Positions 41,083 through 49,207 of a stretch of 64,000 nt of DNA are shown here, one piece after another. The notes beneath the pieces were generated by a model. It had not been told where the DNA came from. It did no database searches and saw only the letters and a program-made list of their open reading frames with translations. The position numbers and the translations under genes were made by a program. Source of the DNA: Micropruina sonneratiae (GTDB lineage: Bacteria; Actinomycetota; Actinomycetes; Propionibacteriales; Propionibacteriaceae); assembly GCF_025972045.1 (NCBI RefSeq), contig NZ_JAPDHX010000003.1, forward strand, positions 557,062 through 621,061, written 5' to 3'. The first letter of the stretch is position 1, and each line of letters begins with the position of its first letter.

Positions 41083-42667
41083 GGAGATTCCTCCTGGTTG
41101 GTGATTCTGCTGCCGCGACGCCAGGGTCGGGCGCGGGGTGCAGGCCGCGACGGGCGCGGACTGCGCTGAGCGTGACGAGCAGGGCGGCCAGCAGCAGCAG
41201 GCCGGGGACCGCCCGTCCCCACAGGTTGTGTTCGACCTGGGCCGTCGCGAGCCGGCGGACGGCCTCCGCGGTGCCGGTGACCCGGGCCGAGTCGAGGCCG
41301 AGGCTCGTCGAAGCGATCGTGGTGCCGTCGGGCAGGGTGCCCGAGACGGTGAGCGTGCGGCTGCCGGCCAGGCCGCCCCCGGACAGGGTGAGGGTGGTCG
41401 CCTCGGTCTGGCTGAAGTCCAGCACCTCACCGCCCACCAGCCACAGCGTCCGCTCGCCGGTGTGCGTCCACTGCGCGTCGAACGGTCCGGTGGCCAGTTG
41501 CGGGTTGATGCCCACCGGCAGGCGTCCGCCGTTGAGCGCGACCAGGTCGTCCAGGGTCAGGGTGGCGGGCAGGGCGGCGCCGGCCTCGGGCATCGTCTGG
41601 GTGTGGGCCACGGCGTCCTGGACGCCGGCGTGCGGTCCGGGCGTGCCGGCACCCAGCGGCATGGAGTCGCTGCTGCCGTTGACGGTGATGGTCGCGGCGT
41701 CGCCCTCGACGGTGATGCTGCCGACCGGGGTGCCGCCGGCGTCCACCACGGTTGCCGGCCCAGGCACCGCGAGCGAGGGGGACGCGAAGAGTGCGAACAG
41801 CGCCCCGGCGACCACGGCCAGTCCGCCCGCGATGGCGAACCGGAGCCGCACCGCGGCAGCCGGTCCCGGCCGGTGCTTCTTCGGCCAGTACAGGTAGAGC
41901 GCCATCGGCACCAGGTAGGCGAACCAGCCGACCACCTGGATCAGCACCGGGTAAGGCGGGATGCCCAGGACGCCGGTGAACAGCGCCCCCTGCACCGAAC
42001 CGGGCGGCGCGAGCCACGACAGGTCGAGGGTGCGCTGCTGGCCGGCGTTGAGCCAGCCGGCTTCGCGCATGGTGCCCAGCGTGTTGACGACCAGGCCGGC
42101 CGCGACGAGCAGCAGGAAGCCGCTGGTGTAGCTGAAGAACTTGCCCAGATTGAGCTTCATGCCGCCGGTGTAGAGGCCGTAACCCATCACGACCGCCGTG
42201 AGAATGCCCAGCGCCGCACCGGTCGCGGCGAGCCCCGCATTGGTCGAGGCCGAGAACGTGGCCAGCAGGAAGACCGCGGTCTCGAAGCCCTCCTTGAGGA
42301 CGGCGAGGAACGCCATCACCACCATGGCGCGGCTGGTGCCCTCACCGAGCGCCTCACTCGCGGTCTGCTCGAGCTCGCGTTTGAGGCCGCGGGCGTTGGT
42401 GTTCATCCACAGCACCATGCCGGTGACGAAAACGATCGCGACGATCCCGATGATCGCCTCCATGCCCTCCTGGGCGGCCTGCGGCAGGCTCTGCTCGACC
42501 AGCTTCAGCCCGATTCCGACGCCCAGGCTGAGCAGCACGGCGGCGGCGACACCGATCAGCATCGGCGTCAGCGAACGGCCGTTGCGTTTGAGGAACGCGG
42601 CGATGATGCCCACGATCAGGGCTGCTTCGAGCCCCTCACGCAGGCCGATGATGAAGGTTGCCAGCAC
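41072..42667 (-). CDS. efeU: Ferrous/ferric iron permease EfeU (FTR1 family)
   Basis: A 531-residue membrane permease. The first 280 residues are the FTR1/EfeU fold with both REGLE-type iron motifs: IGLREGLEAALIVG and AVLKEGFETAVFLLA. After the seventh helix (about residue 300) is an extra extracytoplasmic region of about 200 residues (LTLDDLVALNGGRLPVGINPQ...EHNLW), followed by a final membrane helix (GLLLLAALLVTLSAVRARRG). Such an extension is not part of the core permease. I chose GTG 42667 (VLATFIIGLREG); a TTG at 42712 is possible. An IdeR-like box lies 70 bp upstream, so iron should repress the operon. Confidence 0.92.
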   Translation of the reverse strand: MLATFIIGLREGLEAALIVGIIAAFLKRNGRSLTPMLIGVAAAVLLSLGVGIGLKLVEQSLPQAAQEGMEAIIGIVAIVFVTGMVLWMNTNARGLKRELEQTASEALGEGTSRAMVVMAFLAVLKEGFETAVFLLATFSASTNAGLAATGAALGILTAVVMGYGLYTGGMKLNLGKFFSYTSGFLLLVAAGLVVNTLGTMREAGWLNAGQQRTLDLSWLAPPGSVQGALFTGVLGIPPYPVLIQVVGWFAYLVPMALYLYWPKKHRPGPAAAVRLRFAIAGGLAVVAGALFALFASPSLAVPGPATVVDAGGTPVGSITVEGDAATITVNGSSDSMPLGAGTPGPHAGVQDAVAHTQTMPEAGAALPATLTLDDLVALNGGRLPVGINPQLATGPFDAQWTHTGERTLWLVGGEVLDFSQTEATTLTLSGGGLAGSRTLTVSGTLPDGTTIASTSLGLDSARVTGTAEAVRRLATAQVEHNLWGRAVPGLLLLAALLVTLSAVRARRGLHPAPDPGVAAAESPTRRNLHVS

Positions 42668-42736
42668 GTTGCGGTTCCGCGGTTCTTCTCGGTGGTACTC
42701 GCGCGGTCTCAACGCCAGGGTGGGCCGTGCGGGTGG

Positions 42737-42755
42737 TTAGCGTCGCCTAACCTAA
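42737..42755. promoter_or_regulatory. IdeR/DtxR-type iron box before efeUOB
   Basis: TTAGCGTCGCCTAACCTAA matches 16 of 19 positions of the IdeR consensus TTAGGTTAGCCTAACCTAA; the right half is perfect. It lies 70 bp before the efeU GTG and 66 bp before the divergent hydrolase gene, so it could control both. Confidence 0.7.
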
Positions 42756-42808
42756 CTCAATGATGGGCTGTCCGTCGCCCGCGACGCGCGGCGTCCAGAT
42801 TTGGCACC

Positions 42809-42820
42809 TACCCTTCCCGC
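42809..42820 (+). promoter_or_regulatory. -10 element of the alpha/beta hydrolase gene
   Basis: TACCCT at 42809-42814, six bases, then ATG at 42821. It fits a leaderless transcript. Confidence 0.45.
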
Positions 42821-43573
42821 ATGAGGCGACTGCGACTGATCCTGCTGCTGCTGGTGGTGGGCCTGCTCGGGTACGGGATCTGCTGGCTGCAGCCGATGGT
42901 GCTGCGGCCGGCGTTGGTACCCGGCCAGGACGCCGTCACCGACGAGGCGAGCCTGACGGCACGCGTCGAGCTGGACGACGCCGGCGGGCGGGTACTGAAC
43001 ATCCGTCCGGCCCAAGGCGAGGGCTCGGTGCTCCTGGTGCTCTACCCCGGCGGGCTGGTGCGCCCGCAGGCCTACGAGTGGCTGGGCCGGGCGCTGGCGG
43101 CGCACGGCGTCCAGACCGTGATCCCGGAGTTCTTCGCCGACCTTGCCGTGACCGCGAAGGACCGGGCGGACAGCCTGATCGAGCACTACGCCCATGGGCG
43201 TCCGGTGGTGCTGGCCGGGCATTCGCTGGGCGGCGCGATGGCCGCCGACTACGCCGCCCGCAACGGCGACCGGCTGGCCGGCCTCGTGCTGATGGGTGCC
43301 TATCCGCCCGATGGCGTCGACCTGAGTGGCAACCATTTCGGTGCGCTGTCGTTGCTGGCCGAGAACGACACGGTCGCCGACGCAGCCACGGTGCGCGCGG
43401 CGGTCTCACGTGAAGGCCCCGGCAGCCGACTCGAGGTGATCCCCGGGGCGGTGCACGCCTTCTTCGGCCGTTACGGGCCCCAGGCCGGTGACGGCATCCC
43501 GACGGTCAGCCGGGCCGAGGCCGAGGCGGTGATCGTCCGGCTGATGGCCGGGTATCTCACGTCCCTCGGCTGA
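42821..43573 (+). CDS. Membrane-anchored alpha/beta hydrolase
   Basis: A 250-residue alpha/beta hydrolase with an N-terminal membrane anchor (MRRLRLILLLLVVGLLGYGICWL) rather than a cleavable signal. The nucleophile elbow is LAGHSLGGAMAADYAA; the acid lies in or near LAENDTVADAA, and the histidine in PGAVHAFFGRYGP. It resembles dienelactone-hydrolase-like families; substrate unknown. It is divergent from efeUOB across the iron box and 211 bp upstream of the Asp/Gly peptide gene, with repeats between. Intact by length and motifs. Confidence 0.85.
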   Translation: MRRLRLILLLLVVGLLGYGICWLQPMVLRPALVPGQDAVTDEASLTARVELDDAGGRVLNIRPAQGEGSVLLVLYPGGLVRPQAYEWLGRALAAHGVQTVIPEFFADLAVTAKDRADSLIEHYAHGRPVVLAGHSLGGAMAADYAARNGDRLAGLVLMGAYPPDGVDLSGNHFGALSLLAENDTVADAATVRAAVSREGPGSRLEVIPGAVHAFFGRYGPQAGDGIPTVSRAEAEAVIVRLMAGYLTSLG

Positions 43574-43583
43574 CCGCGAGCGG

Positions 43584-43647
43584 TTGGATCGTCGGGACGG
43601 TTGTTGCGGTCCACTGGCGGACCGTGGAAACGGTTCTTCCGGTCCAC
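43584..43647. repeat. Intergenic palindrome family B, two copies
   Basis: Copy one at 43584-43614 (TTGGATCGTC...GCGGTCCAC) and copy two at 43618-43647 (CGGACCGTGGAAACGG then TTCTTCCGGTCCAC). Both have the GGACCGT...CGGTCC frame found at 46105-46135 and 62730-62804. Confidence 0.75.
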
Positions 43648-43702
43648 TCTCTTCGTCGGCACCGATGGGACGCCCGGCGTCCGCCCACCCCCGAACGGGG
43701 GC

Positions 43703-43731
43703 TGGTCGCCGCCAAGGGCCGGGACTAGGGT
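43703..43731 (+). promoter_or_regulatory. Promoter of the Asp/Gly peptide cassette
   Basis: TGGTCG (43703-43708), a 17-bp spacer and TAGGGT (43726-43731) before the peptide gene at 43785. The start site would fall near 43738, leaving a leader of about 47 nt with GAAGGAG at 43774-43780. An in-frame ATG at 43737 is too near the -10 to be the likely start. Confidence 0.45.
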
Positions 43732-43784
43732 CGACGATGACCAGCACAGCGGTCGCGCAGGCGGCCCGTCCCCGAAGGAGTGAC

Positions 43785-44102
43785 ATGAGCGACAACCCCA
43801 GGGAGACCCTGTCCGACGATGAGATCGTCACCGATCCCGTCCCCGGAGCCGGCCCGGTCGGTGATGCCGACGGTGTGGACGGTGACGGCACCGACGGCAC
43901 CGATGGTGACTCGGGTGACGCCGACGGTGTGGACGGTGACGGCACCGACGGCACCGATGGTGATTCCGGTGACGCCGACGGTGTGGACGGTGACGGCACC
44001 GACGGCACCGATGGTGATTCCGGTGACGCCGACGGTGTGGACGGTGACGGCACCGACGGCACCGATGGTGACTCGGGCGACGCCGACGGGGTAGACGCCT
44101 GA
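43785..44102 (+). CDS. Asp/Gly tandem-repeat peptide, putative oxygenase substrate
   Basis: A 105-residue, extremely acidic small protein. The first 26 residues (MSDNPRETLSDDEIVTDPVP and AGPVG) are non-repeated and may act as a leader. Residues 27-98 are four 18-residue units, DADGVDGDGTDGTDGDSG, encoded by 54-bp repeats at 43863-44078, and 99-105 a partial fifth. Asp is in every second or third place, Thr/Ser in fixed positions. No Lys, Arg or aromatic residue is in the repeat. The GAAGGAG site gives the ATG at 43785. The next gene, 2 bp on, is a JmjC/cupin oxygenase and the third gene a ferredoxin-like protein. Such an arrangement suggests that the peptide is the substrate of Asp hydroxylation; this is inferred. 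Confidence 0.78.
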   Translation: MSDNPRETLSDDEIVTDPVPGAGPVGDADGVDGDGTDGTDGDSGDADGVDGDGTDGTDGDSGDADGVDGDGTDGTDGDSGDADGVDGDGTDGTDGDSGDADGVDA

Positions 44103-44104
44103 GC

Positions 44105-45226
44105 ATGGATCCGCTGACCCTGCTCGCCGGCGACCCCAGCACCTTCATCGAGGAGGTCTGGGGTCGCCGCATCCTTGTCCACAAGGTCGAACCGGGGCTG
44201 CTGGAGGGCATCTTCGGCATCGACCAGGCCGACCACCTGCTCACCGAGACCGCCATGCGGACCCCGCAGTTGCGGCTCGCGAAGAACGGGTCGGTACTGC
44301 CCGAGTCGCGCTACACCCGCTATGCCACGATCGCCGGCAAGCAGCTGACCGGCCTGGTCGACGCCCGCAGGTTGCTCGACGAGTTCGAGAACGGCGCCAC
44401 GGTCGTCTTCCAGGGTCTGCAGCGCTACTGGCAGCCGTTGCGCGCGCTGGTGCGTGGCCTCGAGGAGCAGCTCGGCCACCCGTGCCAGGCCAACGCGTAC
44501 CTCACCCCGCCCGGCTCGCAGGGCTTCGCGCTGCACTCCGACACCCACGACGTGTTCGTCTTCCAGACCTACGGCGCCAAACAGTGGGAGGTGCACGACG
44601 AAGGCGGCGCGCACCAGGTGATGATGCTGCCGGGCACCTCGATGTATCTGCCCACCGGGACGCCGCACGCGGCCCGGACCCAGGCCACGGCGTCCCTGCA
44701 CGTGACCCTCGGGATCAACCGCTACGTGTGGCGTGACCTGCTCAAGAGGGTCGTCGACCCCCTGCTCGAGAAGGCGGACGACCCGCTGCCGGCCGCCCTC
44801 TTCGCCGACCCGGACGCGCTCGCGGCGGCCCTGCGCGAACGGCTCGCGACCTTTGCCGAGGCCGTCCGGGACGCCGACGCCGGTGCCGTGGTGAAGCGTC
44901 ACGAGCGGGTCTTCGCCTCCGGACGCCAGCCGCTGCTGGGTGGTGCCCTGATGGACGTGCTCGACGCCCCCGGGCTGGCCTCAGGCACGGCTTTGCGCCG
45001 GCGTCCGGGCAGCACCTGCCTGCTGCGGCCGGCAGGGGAGAACCTGCTGTTGCTGCTGGGCGACCGTAGGGTCAGCGTGCCGGCCCGCATCCGACCGGCC
45101 ATCGAGGCAGTGCTGGCCCGCGATGAGTTGACCCCGGCGGACCTGCACGACGTGCTCGACGAGCAGTCGGCGATCGTGCTGGCCCGGCGCCTGGTCCGCG
45201 AGGGCCTGCTGGAGGTCGTTCGTTGA
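44105..45226 (+). CDS. JmjC/cupin_8 Fe(II)- and 2-oxoglutarate-dependent oxygenase
   Basis: A 373-residue JmjC-fold protein of the YcfD/RoxA-like cupin group. The N-terminal half contains WGRRILVHKVEPGLL and the JmjC core the facial triad motif HSDTHDVFVFQTYGAKQWEVHDEG, with H-x-D (H147 region) and a second His further on in LPTGTPHAARTQATASLHVTLGINRYVW. The C-terminal 150 residues form the helical and winged-helix-like part seen in ribosomal oxygenases. Related enzymes hydroxylate Arg/His/Asn side chains of ribosomal proteins, while FIH hydroxylates Asn/Asp. The gene starts 2 bp after the Asp/Gly peptide stop, so the two are translationally linked. Its stop overlaps the ferredoxin-like start (TTGA). 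Confidence 0.88.
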   Translation: MDPLTLLAGDPSTFIEEVWGRRILVHKVEPGLLEGIFGIDQADHLLTETAMRTPQLRLAKNGSVLPESRYTRYATIAGKQLTGLVDARRLLDEFENGATVVFQGLQRYWQPLRALVRGLEEQLGHPCQANAYLTPPGSQGFALHSDTHDVFVFQTYGAKQWEVHDEGGAHQVMMLPGTSMYLPTGTPHAARTQATASLHVTLGINRYVWRDLLKRVVDPLLEKADDPLPAALFADPDALAAALRERLATFAEAVRDADAGAVVKRHERVFASGRQPLLGGALMDVLDAPGLASGTALRRRPGSTCLLRPAGENLLLLLGDRRVSVPARIRPAIEAVLARDELTPADLHDVLDEQSAIVLARRLVREGLLEVVR

Positions 45227-46104
45227 CCTTCCGCTGCTCGTCGGCCAGCGAGCAGCGGGGGGAGTCCCTGATCGCGACCGCCTCGACCGTTCGGCTCTGG
45301 CTGCTGATGGAGGACCCCGGGCCGTGGGGCCCGGACATCCTGCGCAGCCGGCGGCTGCCGGGGGCGGCGCGCGATCCGGTGCTGCACTGGCAGCGGCAGT
45401 TCGGCGTCCGGCCCCTGCTGATCCGGCGGCCCGGCCGCAATCTGGCCGGGCCGCGCCGGGTCTTCGTGATCAACGCGCACCACGGCTGGTGCCAGACGAC
45501 CCTGATGTCGAGCCTGGCCGAGGTGGCCGATCTCGACCTGTCCGGCGTCCGTGGGCCGGACGGGGTGGGTCTCGACCCGCACCCGGACCCGGTGTTGCTG
45601 GTGTGCACCCACGGACGCCACGACGCGTGCTGTGCCGAGCGGGGGCGTCCCCTGGCCGGCGCGCTCGCGGGGCGCTGGCCCGAGCTGGTCTGGGAGTCGT
45701 CCCACCTGGGCGGGGACCGGTTCGCCGCGAACCTGCTGGTGCTGCCCGGGGCGCACAGCTATGGGCGCCTGGAGCCTGACCAGGGGTTCGACGTCGTCGC
45801 CGAGCACCTCGCCGGACGCCTCACCCTGGACGCCTACCGCGGCCATTGCACCTTGCCCTGGCCGCAGCAGGCCGCCGAGAACGCGCTGCGCCGCGAGCTC
45901 GGCCTGCGCGAGCTGGGGGCGGTGCGGGTGAGTGGGGCGACCCGTGACGGCACCCTCTTCGCTGTGACCCTCGAGGCGTCCGGACGCCGCTACCGGGTCG
46001 ACCTGCGGCACGGCTCGCGCGGCCCCGAGCAGTTGACCTGCCGCGCCACCGGCACCTCAGGGGCCGTGTACTACGAGGTGATCGGCATCACCGCCCTCGA
46101 TTGA
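45223..46104 (+). CDS. Sucrase/ferredoxin-like protein
   Basis: A 293-residue member of the sucrase/ferredoxin-like (Suc_Fer-like, PF06999) family. The name is historical; the fold is thioredoxin-like with a [2Fe-2S] site. Key parts are CSSASEQRGESLIATAS near the start, VLLVCTHGRHDACCAERGRPLAGAL and ESSHLGGDRFAANLLVLPGAHSYGRL, with conserved Cys in CTHGRHDACC. It starts at TTG 45223, overlapping the oxygenase stop, with GGAGG 7 nt before it. It may supply electrons or deliver a cluster to the oxygenase; this role is inferred only from position. Confidence 0.88.
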   Translation: MTFRCSSASEQRGESLIATASTVRLWLLMEDPGPWGPDILRSRRLPGAARDPVLHWQRQFGVRPLLIRRPGRNLAGPRRVFVINAHHGWCQTTLMSSLAEVADLDLSGVRGPDGVGLDPHPDPVLLVCTHGRHDACCAERGRPLAGALAGRWPELVWESSHLGGDRFAANLLVLPGAHSYGRLEPDQGFDVVAEHLAGRLTLDAYRGHCTLPWPQQAAENALRRELGLRELGAVRVSGATRDGTLFAVTLEASGRRYRVDLRHGSRGPEQLTCRATGTSGAVYYEVIGITALD

Positions 46105-46135
46105 GTGGACCGTGGGAACGGTTCTTCCGGTCCAC
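46105..46135. repeat. Intergenic palindrome family B, single copy
   Basis: GTGGACCGTGGGAACGGTTC followed by TTCCGGTCCAC, directly after the TGA of the ferredoxin-like gene. Arms GTGGACCG/CGGTCCAC and GAAC/GTTC pair as a cruciform or RNA hairpin, so it may also end the cassette's transcript. Confidence 0.8.
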
Positions 46136-46168
46136 CTCACTACGGAGCCGAAGCCGGATACCCGACGC

Positions 46169-46987
46169 TCAGCGCCAGCGACCGTCGGTCGGCACCACCA
46201 TCGGGGTACCGGACGCCGGGTCGTCGATCACCAGGCAGTTCAGTTCGAACACCTCGCGCACCAAATCGACGGTCAGCACCTGCGCCGGTTGACCGGACGC
46301 CACCACCGCGCCGGCCTTCATCACGATCAGGTGGGATGCGTAGCGCGCGGCCTGGTTGAGGTCGTGCAGCACGGCCACGATCGTGGTGCCGTCGCGGTGC
46401 AGCCGCGCGAACAGGTCGAGCATCTCGATCTGGTGGGTGAGGTCGAGGAACGTCGTGGGCTCGTCGAGCAGCAGCACCGGCGTCCGCTGGGCGATCGCCA
46501 TCGCGGCCCACACCCGCTGCCGCTGGCCACCGGACAGCTCCGCCACCTCGCGGGTCGCCAGCTCGGCCACGTTGGTGGCCGCCATCGCTGTGCGGACGGC
46601 CTCCTCGTCGACGTCGGTCCACTGCCGGATCAGCTTCTGGTACGGGAACCGTCCCCGGCTGACCAGGTCGACCACGGTGATCCCGTCCGGCGCGATGGAC
46701 GACTGGGGCAGCAGCCCCACCTGGCGCGCGAACTCCTTGGGCCGGAAGTCGGCGAGCGGGCGCCCGTCCAGCGTCACCCGGCCGGACGCCGGCCGCAGCA
46801 GCCGCGACAGGGAACGCAGCAGGGTGCTCTTGCCGCAGGCGTTCGGGCCGATGATGACCGTGAACTCGCGATCGGGGATGTCCACGCTGAGCCCGCTGCT
46901 CACCACCCGCTGGTCGTAGCGCAGCGTCACGTCCCGCGCCCGCAGCCGCGGCGCAGCCACCTGGTCACCGACCGGCTGTGCAACCAT
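46169..46987 (-). CDS. Siderophore ABC transporter ATP-binding protein (FepC-like)
   Basis: A 272-residue ATPase of the iron(III)-siderophore (FecE/FepC) family. It has Walker A GPNACGKSTLLRSLSRLL, the Q-loop LPQSS, the ABC signature ELSGGQRQRVWAAMAIAQ, Walker B VLLLDEP and the switch His in AVLHDLNQAARYA. Start ATG 46987, whose A overlaps the permease stop (TGATG). It is the last gene of a minus-strand operon with two permeases. A longer frame extending upstream is a shadow of the permease gene. Confidence 0.94.
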   Translation of the reverse strand: MVAQPVGDQVAAPRLRARDVTLRYDQRVVSSGLSVDIPDREFTVIIGPNACGKSTLLRSLSRLLRPASGRVTLDGRPLADFRPKEFARQVGLLPQSSIAPDGITVVDLVSRGRFPYQKLIRQWTDVDEEAVRTAMAATNVAELATREVAELSGGQRQRVWAAMAIAQRTPVLLLDEPTTFLDLTHQIEMLDLFARLHRDGTTIVAVLHDLNQAARYASHLIVMKAGAVVASGQPAQVLTVDLVREVFELNCLVIDDPASGTPMVVPTDGRWR

Positions 46988-48048
46988 CAGCGCCTCCTCG
47001 CTTCCTGAATCAGCAGGCTCAGCAGATAGGCCCCGCCGAGCACGACCGTGACGATGCCGACGGGGACGTCGACGGGCAGTGCGTGCTGGGCGATCAGGTC
47101 GGCGCCGAGCAGCAGGAAGGCGCCCACCGCGGCCGACGACACCAGCGGGATGCCGGCCGAGCCGGCCAGCCGGCGCGCCACCTGCGGGGCGGCCAGCGCA
47201 ACGAACGCGATCGGGCCGGCGGACGCCGTGACGATCGCCACCAGGGCGACCGCGAACAGCACCAGGCCGATGCGGGTGCGCTCCACGGGCACGCCGTGGG
47301 CGGCGGCGGCATCGTCGCCCAGTTCGAGCTGCCGCAGTCCGGGCACCAGCAGCAGCCCGGGCAGGCACAGCAGCAGGCCGACCGCCGCCGTCACCAGCAC
47401 CGGCCAGGACAACAGCGAGATCGAGCCGGCGCCCCAGATGGCCGCGGCCATCGCCACCTCCTCCTGCGCGCGCAGCAACAGGAACAGGTTGACCGCGTGC
47501 AGCATGGCGGTGACCGCGATCCCGACGATGATCAACCGGAAGCCCTGCATGCCGCGGCGGTAGGCCAGCACGTAGACCACCAGCGCCGTGAGCAGGCCGC
47601 CGACCAGGGCGCCGACGGACGCCGAGACCGCCCCCGCGCCCACCACGGTGAGCGCCACCAGGGCGCCGGTGTAGGCGCCGGTGGAGAACCCGATCACGTC
47701 GGGAGAGCCCAGCGGATTGCGGGTCAGCGACTGGAACACCGCCCCCGACACGGCGAGCCCCGCGCCGAAGACCAGGGCGCCCAGCACCCGCGGCAGCCGC
47801 CAGTCCCGCACCACCGTCGAGCTGAACGAGCCGTCGGTGGCGAACAGCGCGTGCACCACCTCGCTGGGGGACAGCGGCAGATCCCCCAGGCCGAGCGCGA
47901 TCACGCCGAGCACTAGGGTCGCCAGGCCCACACCGCCGACCACCACGACGCCGCGGGCCGGTACCCATCCCCCGACCAGGGGGACGGGAATGCTGCCGCG
48001 GCGCGGGTGTGCCAGCACCCGGGTTAGTCCTTCGGTGACCACGCTCAC
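46987..48048 (-). CDS. Siderophore ABC transporter permease (FecCD family), subunit 2
   Basis: A 353-residue membrane protein with about nine or ten helices of the FecCD/BtuC family. It has RLPRVLGALVFGAGLAVSGAVFQSLTRNPLGSPDVIGFSTGAY, MLHAVNLFLLLRA and IAFVALAAPQVARRLAGSAGIPLVSSAAVGAFLLLGADLIAQ. It starts at GTG 48048, overlapping the stop of the partner permease (GTGA). It imports ferric siderophore with the FepB-like protein encoded on the other strand. Confidence 0.93.
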   Translation of the reverse strand: MSVVTEGLTRVLAHPRRGSIPVPLVGGWVPARGVVVVGGVGLATLVLGVIALGLGDLPLSPSEVVHALFATDGSFSSTVVRDWRLPRVLGALVFGAGLAVSGAVFQSLTRNPLGSPDVIGFSTGAYTGALVALTVVGAGAVSASVGALVGGLLTALVVYVLAYRRGMQGFRLIIVGIAVTAMLHAVNLFLLLRAQEEVAMAAAIWGAGSISLLSWPVLVTAAVGLLLCLPGLLLVPGLRQLELGDDAAAAHGVPVERTRIGLVLFAVALVAIVTASAGPIAFVALAAPQVARRLAGSAGIPLVSSAAVGAFLLLGADLIAQHALPVDVPVGIVTVVLGGAYLLSLLIQEARRR

Positions 48049-49100
48049 AGTTCGCTCGCCTTCCTGCGGCGGACCAGCACGATCAGCACCGGCGCCCCGA
48101 TCAGGGCCGTCACGATGCCGGCGGGCAGTTCACCGGGGGGTACCAGCACCCGCCCCACGACGTCCGCCGACAGCAAGAGCACCGGGGCCGCCAGCACCGA
48201 GTACGCCACGATCCAGCGCTGGTCGGGGCCGACAATCCAGCGCACCATGTGTGGCACCATCAGGCCGACGAACGCGATGGGCCCGGCCAGGGCGGTCGCC
48301 GACCCGGCCAGCAGCATCACCGCGGTGACTGCCAGCACCCGGGTGCGCATCACGTTGTCGCCGAGCGCAGCGGCGAGGTCGTCGCCGAGGGCGATCGCGT
48401 TGAGCGACGAGCCGAGCGCGAGCGCGATGACGAGTCCGGCGCCGACGAAGGGCAACGCCCACCACAGCAGGTTGATGTCGCGGTCGAGCAGTGATCCGGA
48501 CTGCCAGGCCGTCATGGCGGCGAACCGCTCCCGGTCGGTGAGCACGATCGCCTGCGTGATGCCCGCCAGTACCGCGCCCAACGCGACCCCGGCCAGAATG
48601 AGCCGCACCGGGCTGGCGCCGCCGCGGCCCAGCGAACCGATCGCGTAGACAAGGACGGACGCCGCGAACGCCCCCAGGAAGGCGAGGGCGAGGGTCCCGA
48701 GCGGACCGGCAGCAACACCGAGGGCGGTGCCCAGCGCCAGGGCGAAGGCGGCGCCCGAGTTCACTCCGAGAATGCCCGGGTCGGCCAGCGGGTTGCGGGT
48801 GACGGCCTGGATGAGCGCCCCCGCCACGCCCAGGGCGGCGCCGACGGCCAGCCCGATCAGCGTGCGCGGCACCCGCAGTTGCCGCACGACCAGCGCGTTC
48901 TGCCCGGAATCCTGACCGAACAGGATCTGCAGCACCTCCAGCGGCGGGATGGCCCGGGCCCCCACCGCGAGGCTCGCCAGCACCGCCGCCACGAGGAGCA
49001 CGAGGACCACCAGCAGACCAACCGCGCGACTGGCCGGACTACGGGTTTCGCCGGCCGCGGTGGCGGCGGCGATCCCGGGGCGCGGTCGTAGGGCGGTCAC
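48045..49100 (-). CDS. Siderophore ABC transporter permease (FecCD family), subunit 1
   Basis: A 351-residue FecCD-type permease: RVPRTLIGLAVGAALGVAGALIQAVTRNPLADPGILGVNSGAAFALALG, ILAGVALGAVLAGI and GPIAFVGLMVPHMVRWIVGPDQRWIVAYSVLAAPVLLLSADVVGRVL. The N-terminal 30 residues are a cytoplasmic tail before the first helix. The start is GTG 49100, ten bp from the iron box. Subunit 1 and 2 differ enough to be distinct heterodimer partners. Confidence 0.93.
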   Translation of the reverse strand: MTALRPRPGIAAATAAGETRSPASRAVGLLVVLVLLVAAVLASLAVGARAIPPLEVLQILFGQDSGQNALVVRQLRVPRTLIGLAVGAALGVAGALIQAVTRNPLADPGILGVNSGAAFALALGTALGVAAGPLGTLALAFLGAFAASVLVYAIGSLGRGGASPVRLILAGVALGAVLAGITQAIVLTDRERFAAMTAWQSGSLLDRDINLLWWALPFVGAGLVIALALGSSLNAIALGDDLAAALGDNVMRTRVLAVTAVMLLAGSATALAGPIAFVGLMVPHMVRWIVGPDQRWIVAYSVLAAPVLLLSADVVGRVLVPPGELPAGIVTALIGAPVLIVLVRRRKASEL

Positions 49101-49109
49101 TTGGGAGAT

Positions 49110-49128
49110 CCTAGGTAGCCTTACCTAA
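49110..49128. promoter_or_regulatory. IdeR/DtxR-like iron box between permease and binding-protein genes
   Basis: CCTAGGTAGCCTTACCTAA lies in the 107-bp divergent region. The right half GCCTTACCTAA differs once from the IdeR consensus half; the left half is weaker and is a base short. Expected to couple both strands to iron. Confidence 0.6.
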
Positions 49129-49207
49129 CTGTCTCATTTCGGCACCCACGCGTATCGAAATTGCCCACAGGTTCGGCGTCCCCAACGCCCCTACCGCGGA
49201 GGAACCC

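Noticed and set aside
43863..44102. CRISPR-like array
   Set aside because: The 54-bp units are contiguous, coding and without spacers.
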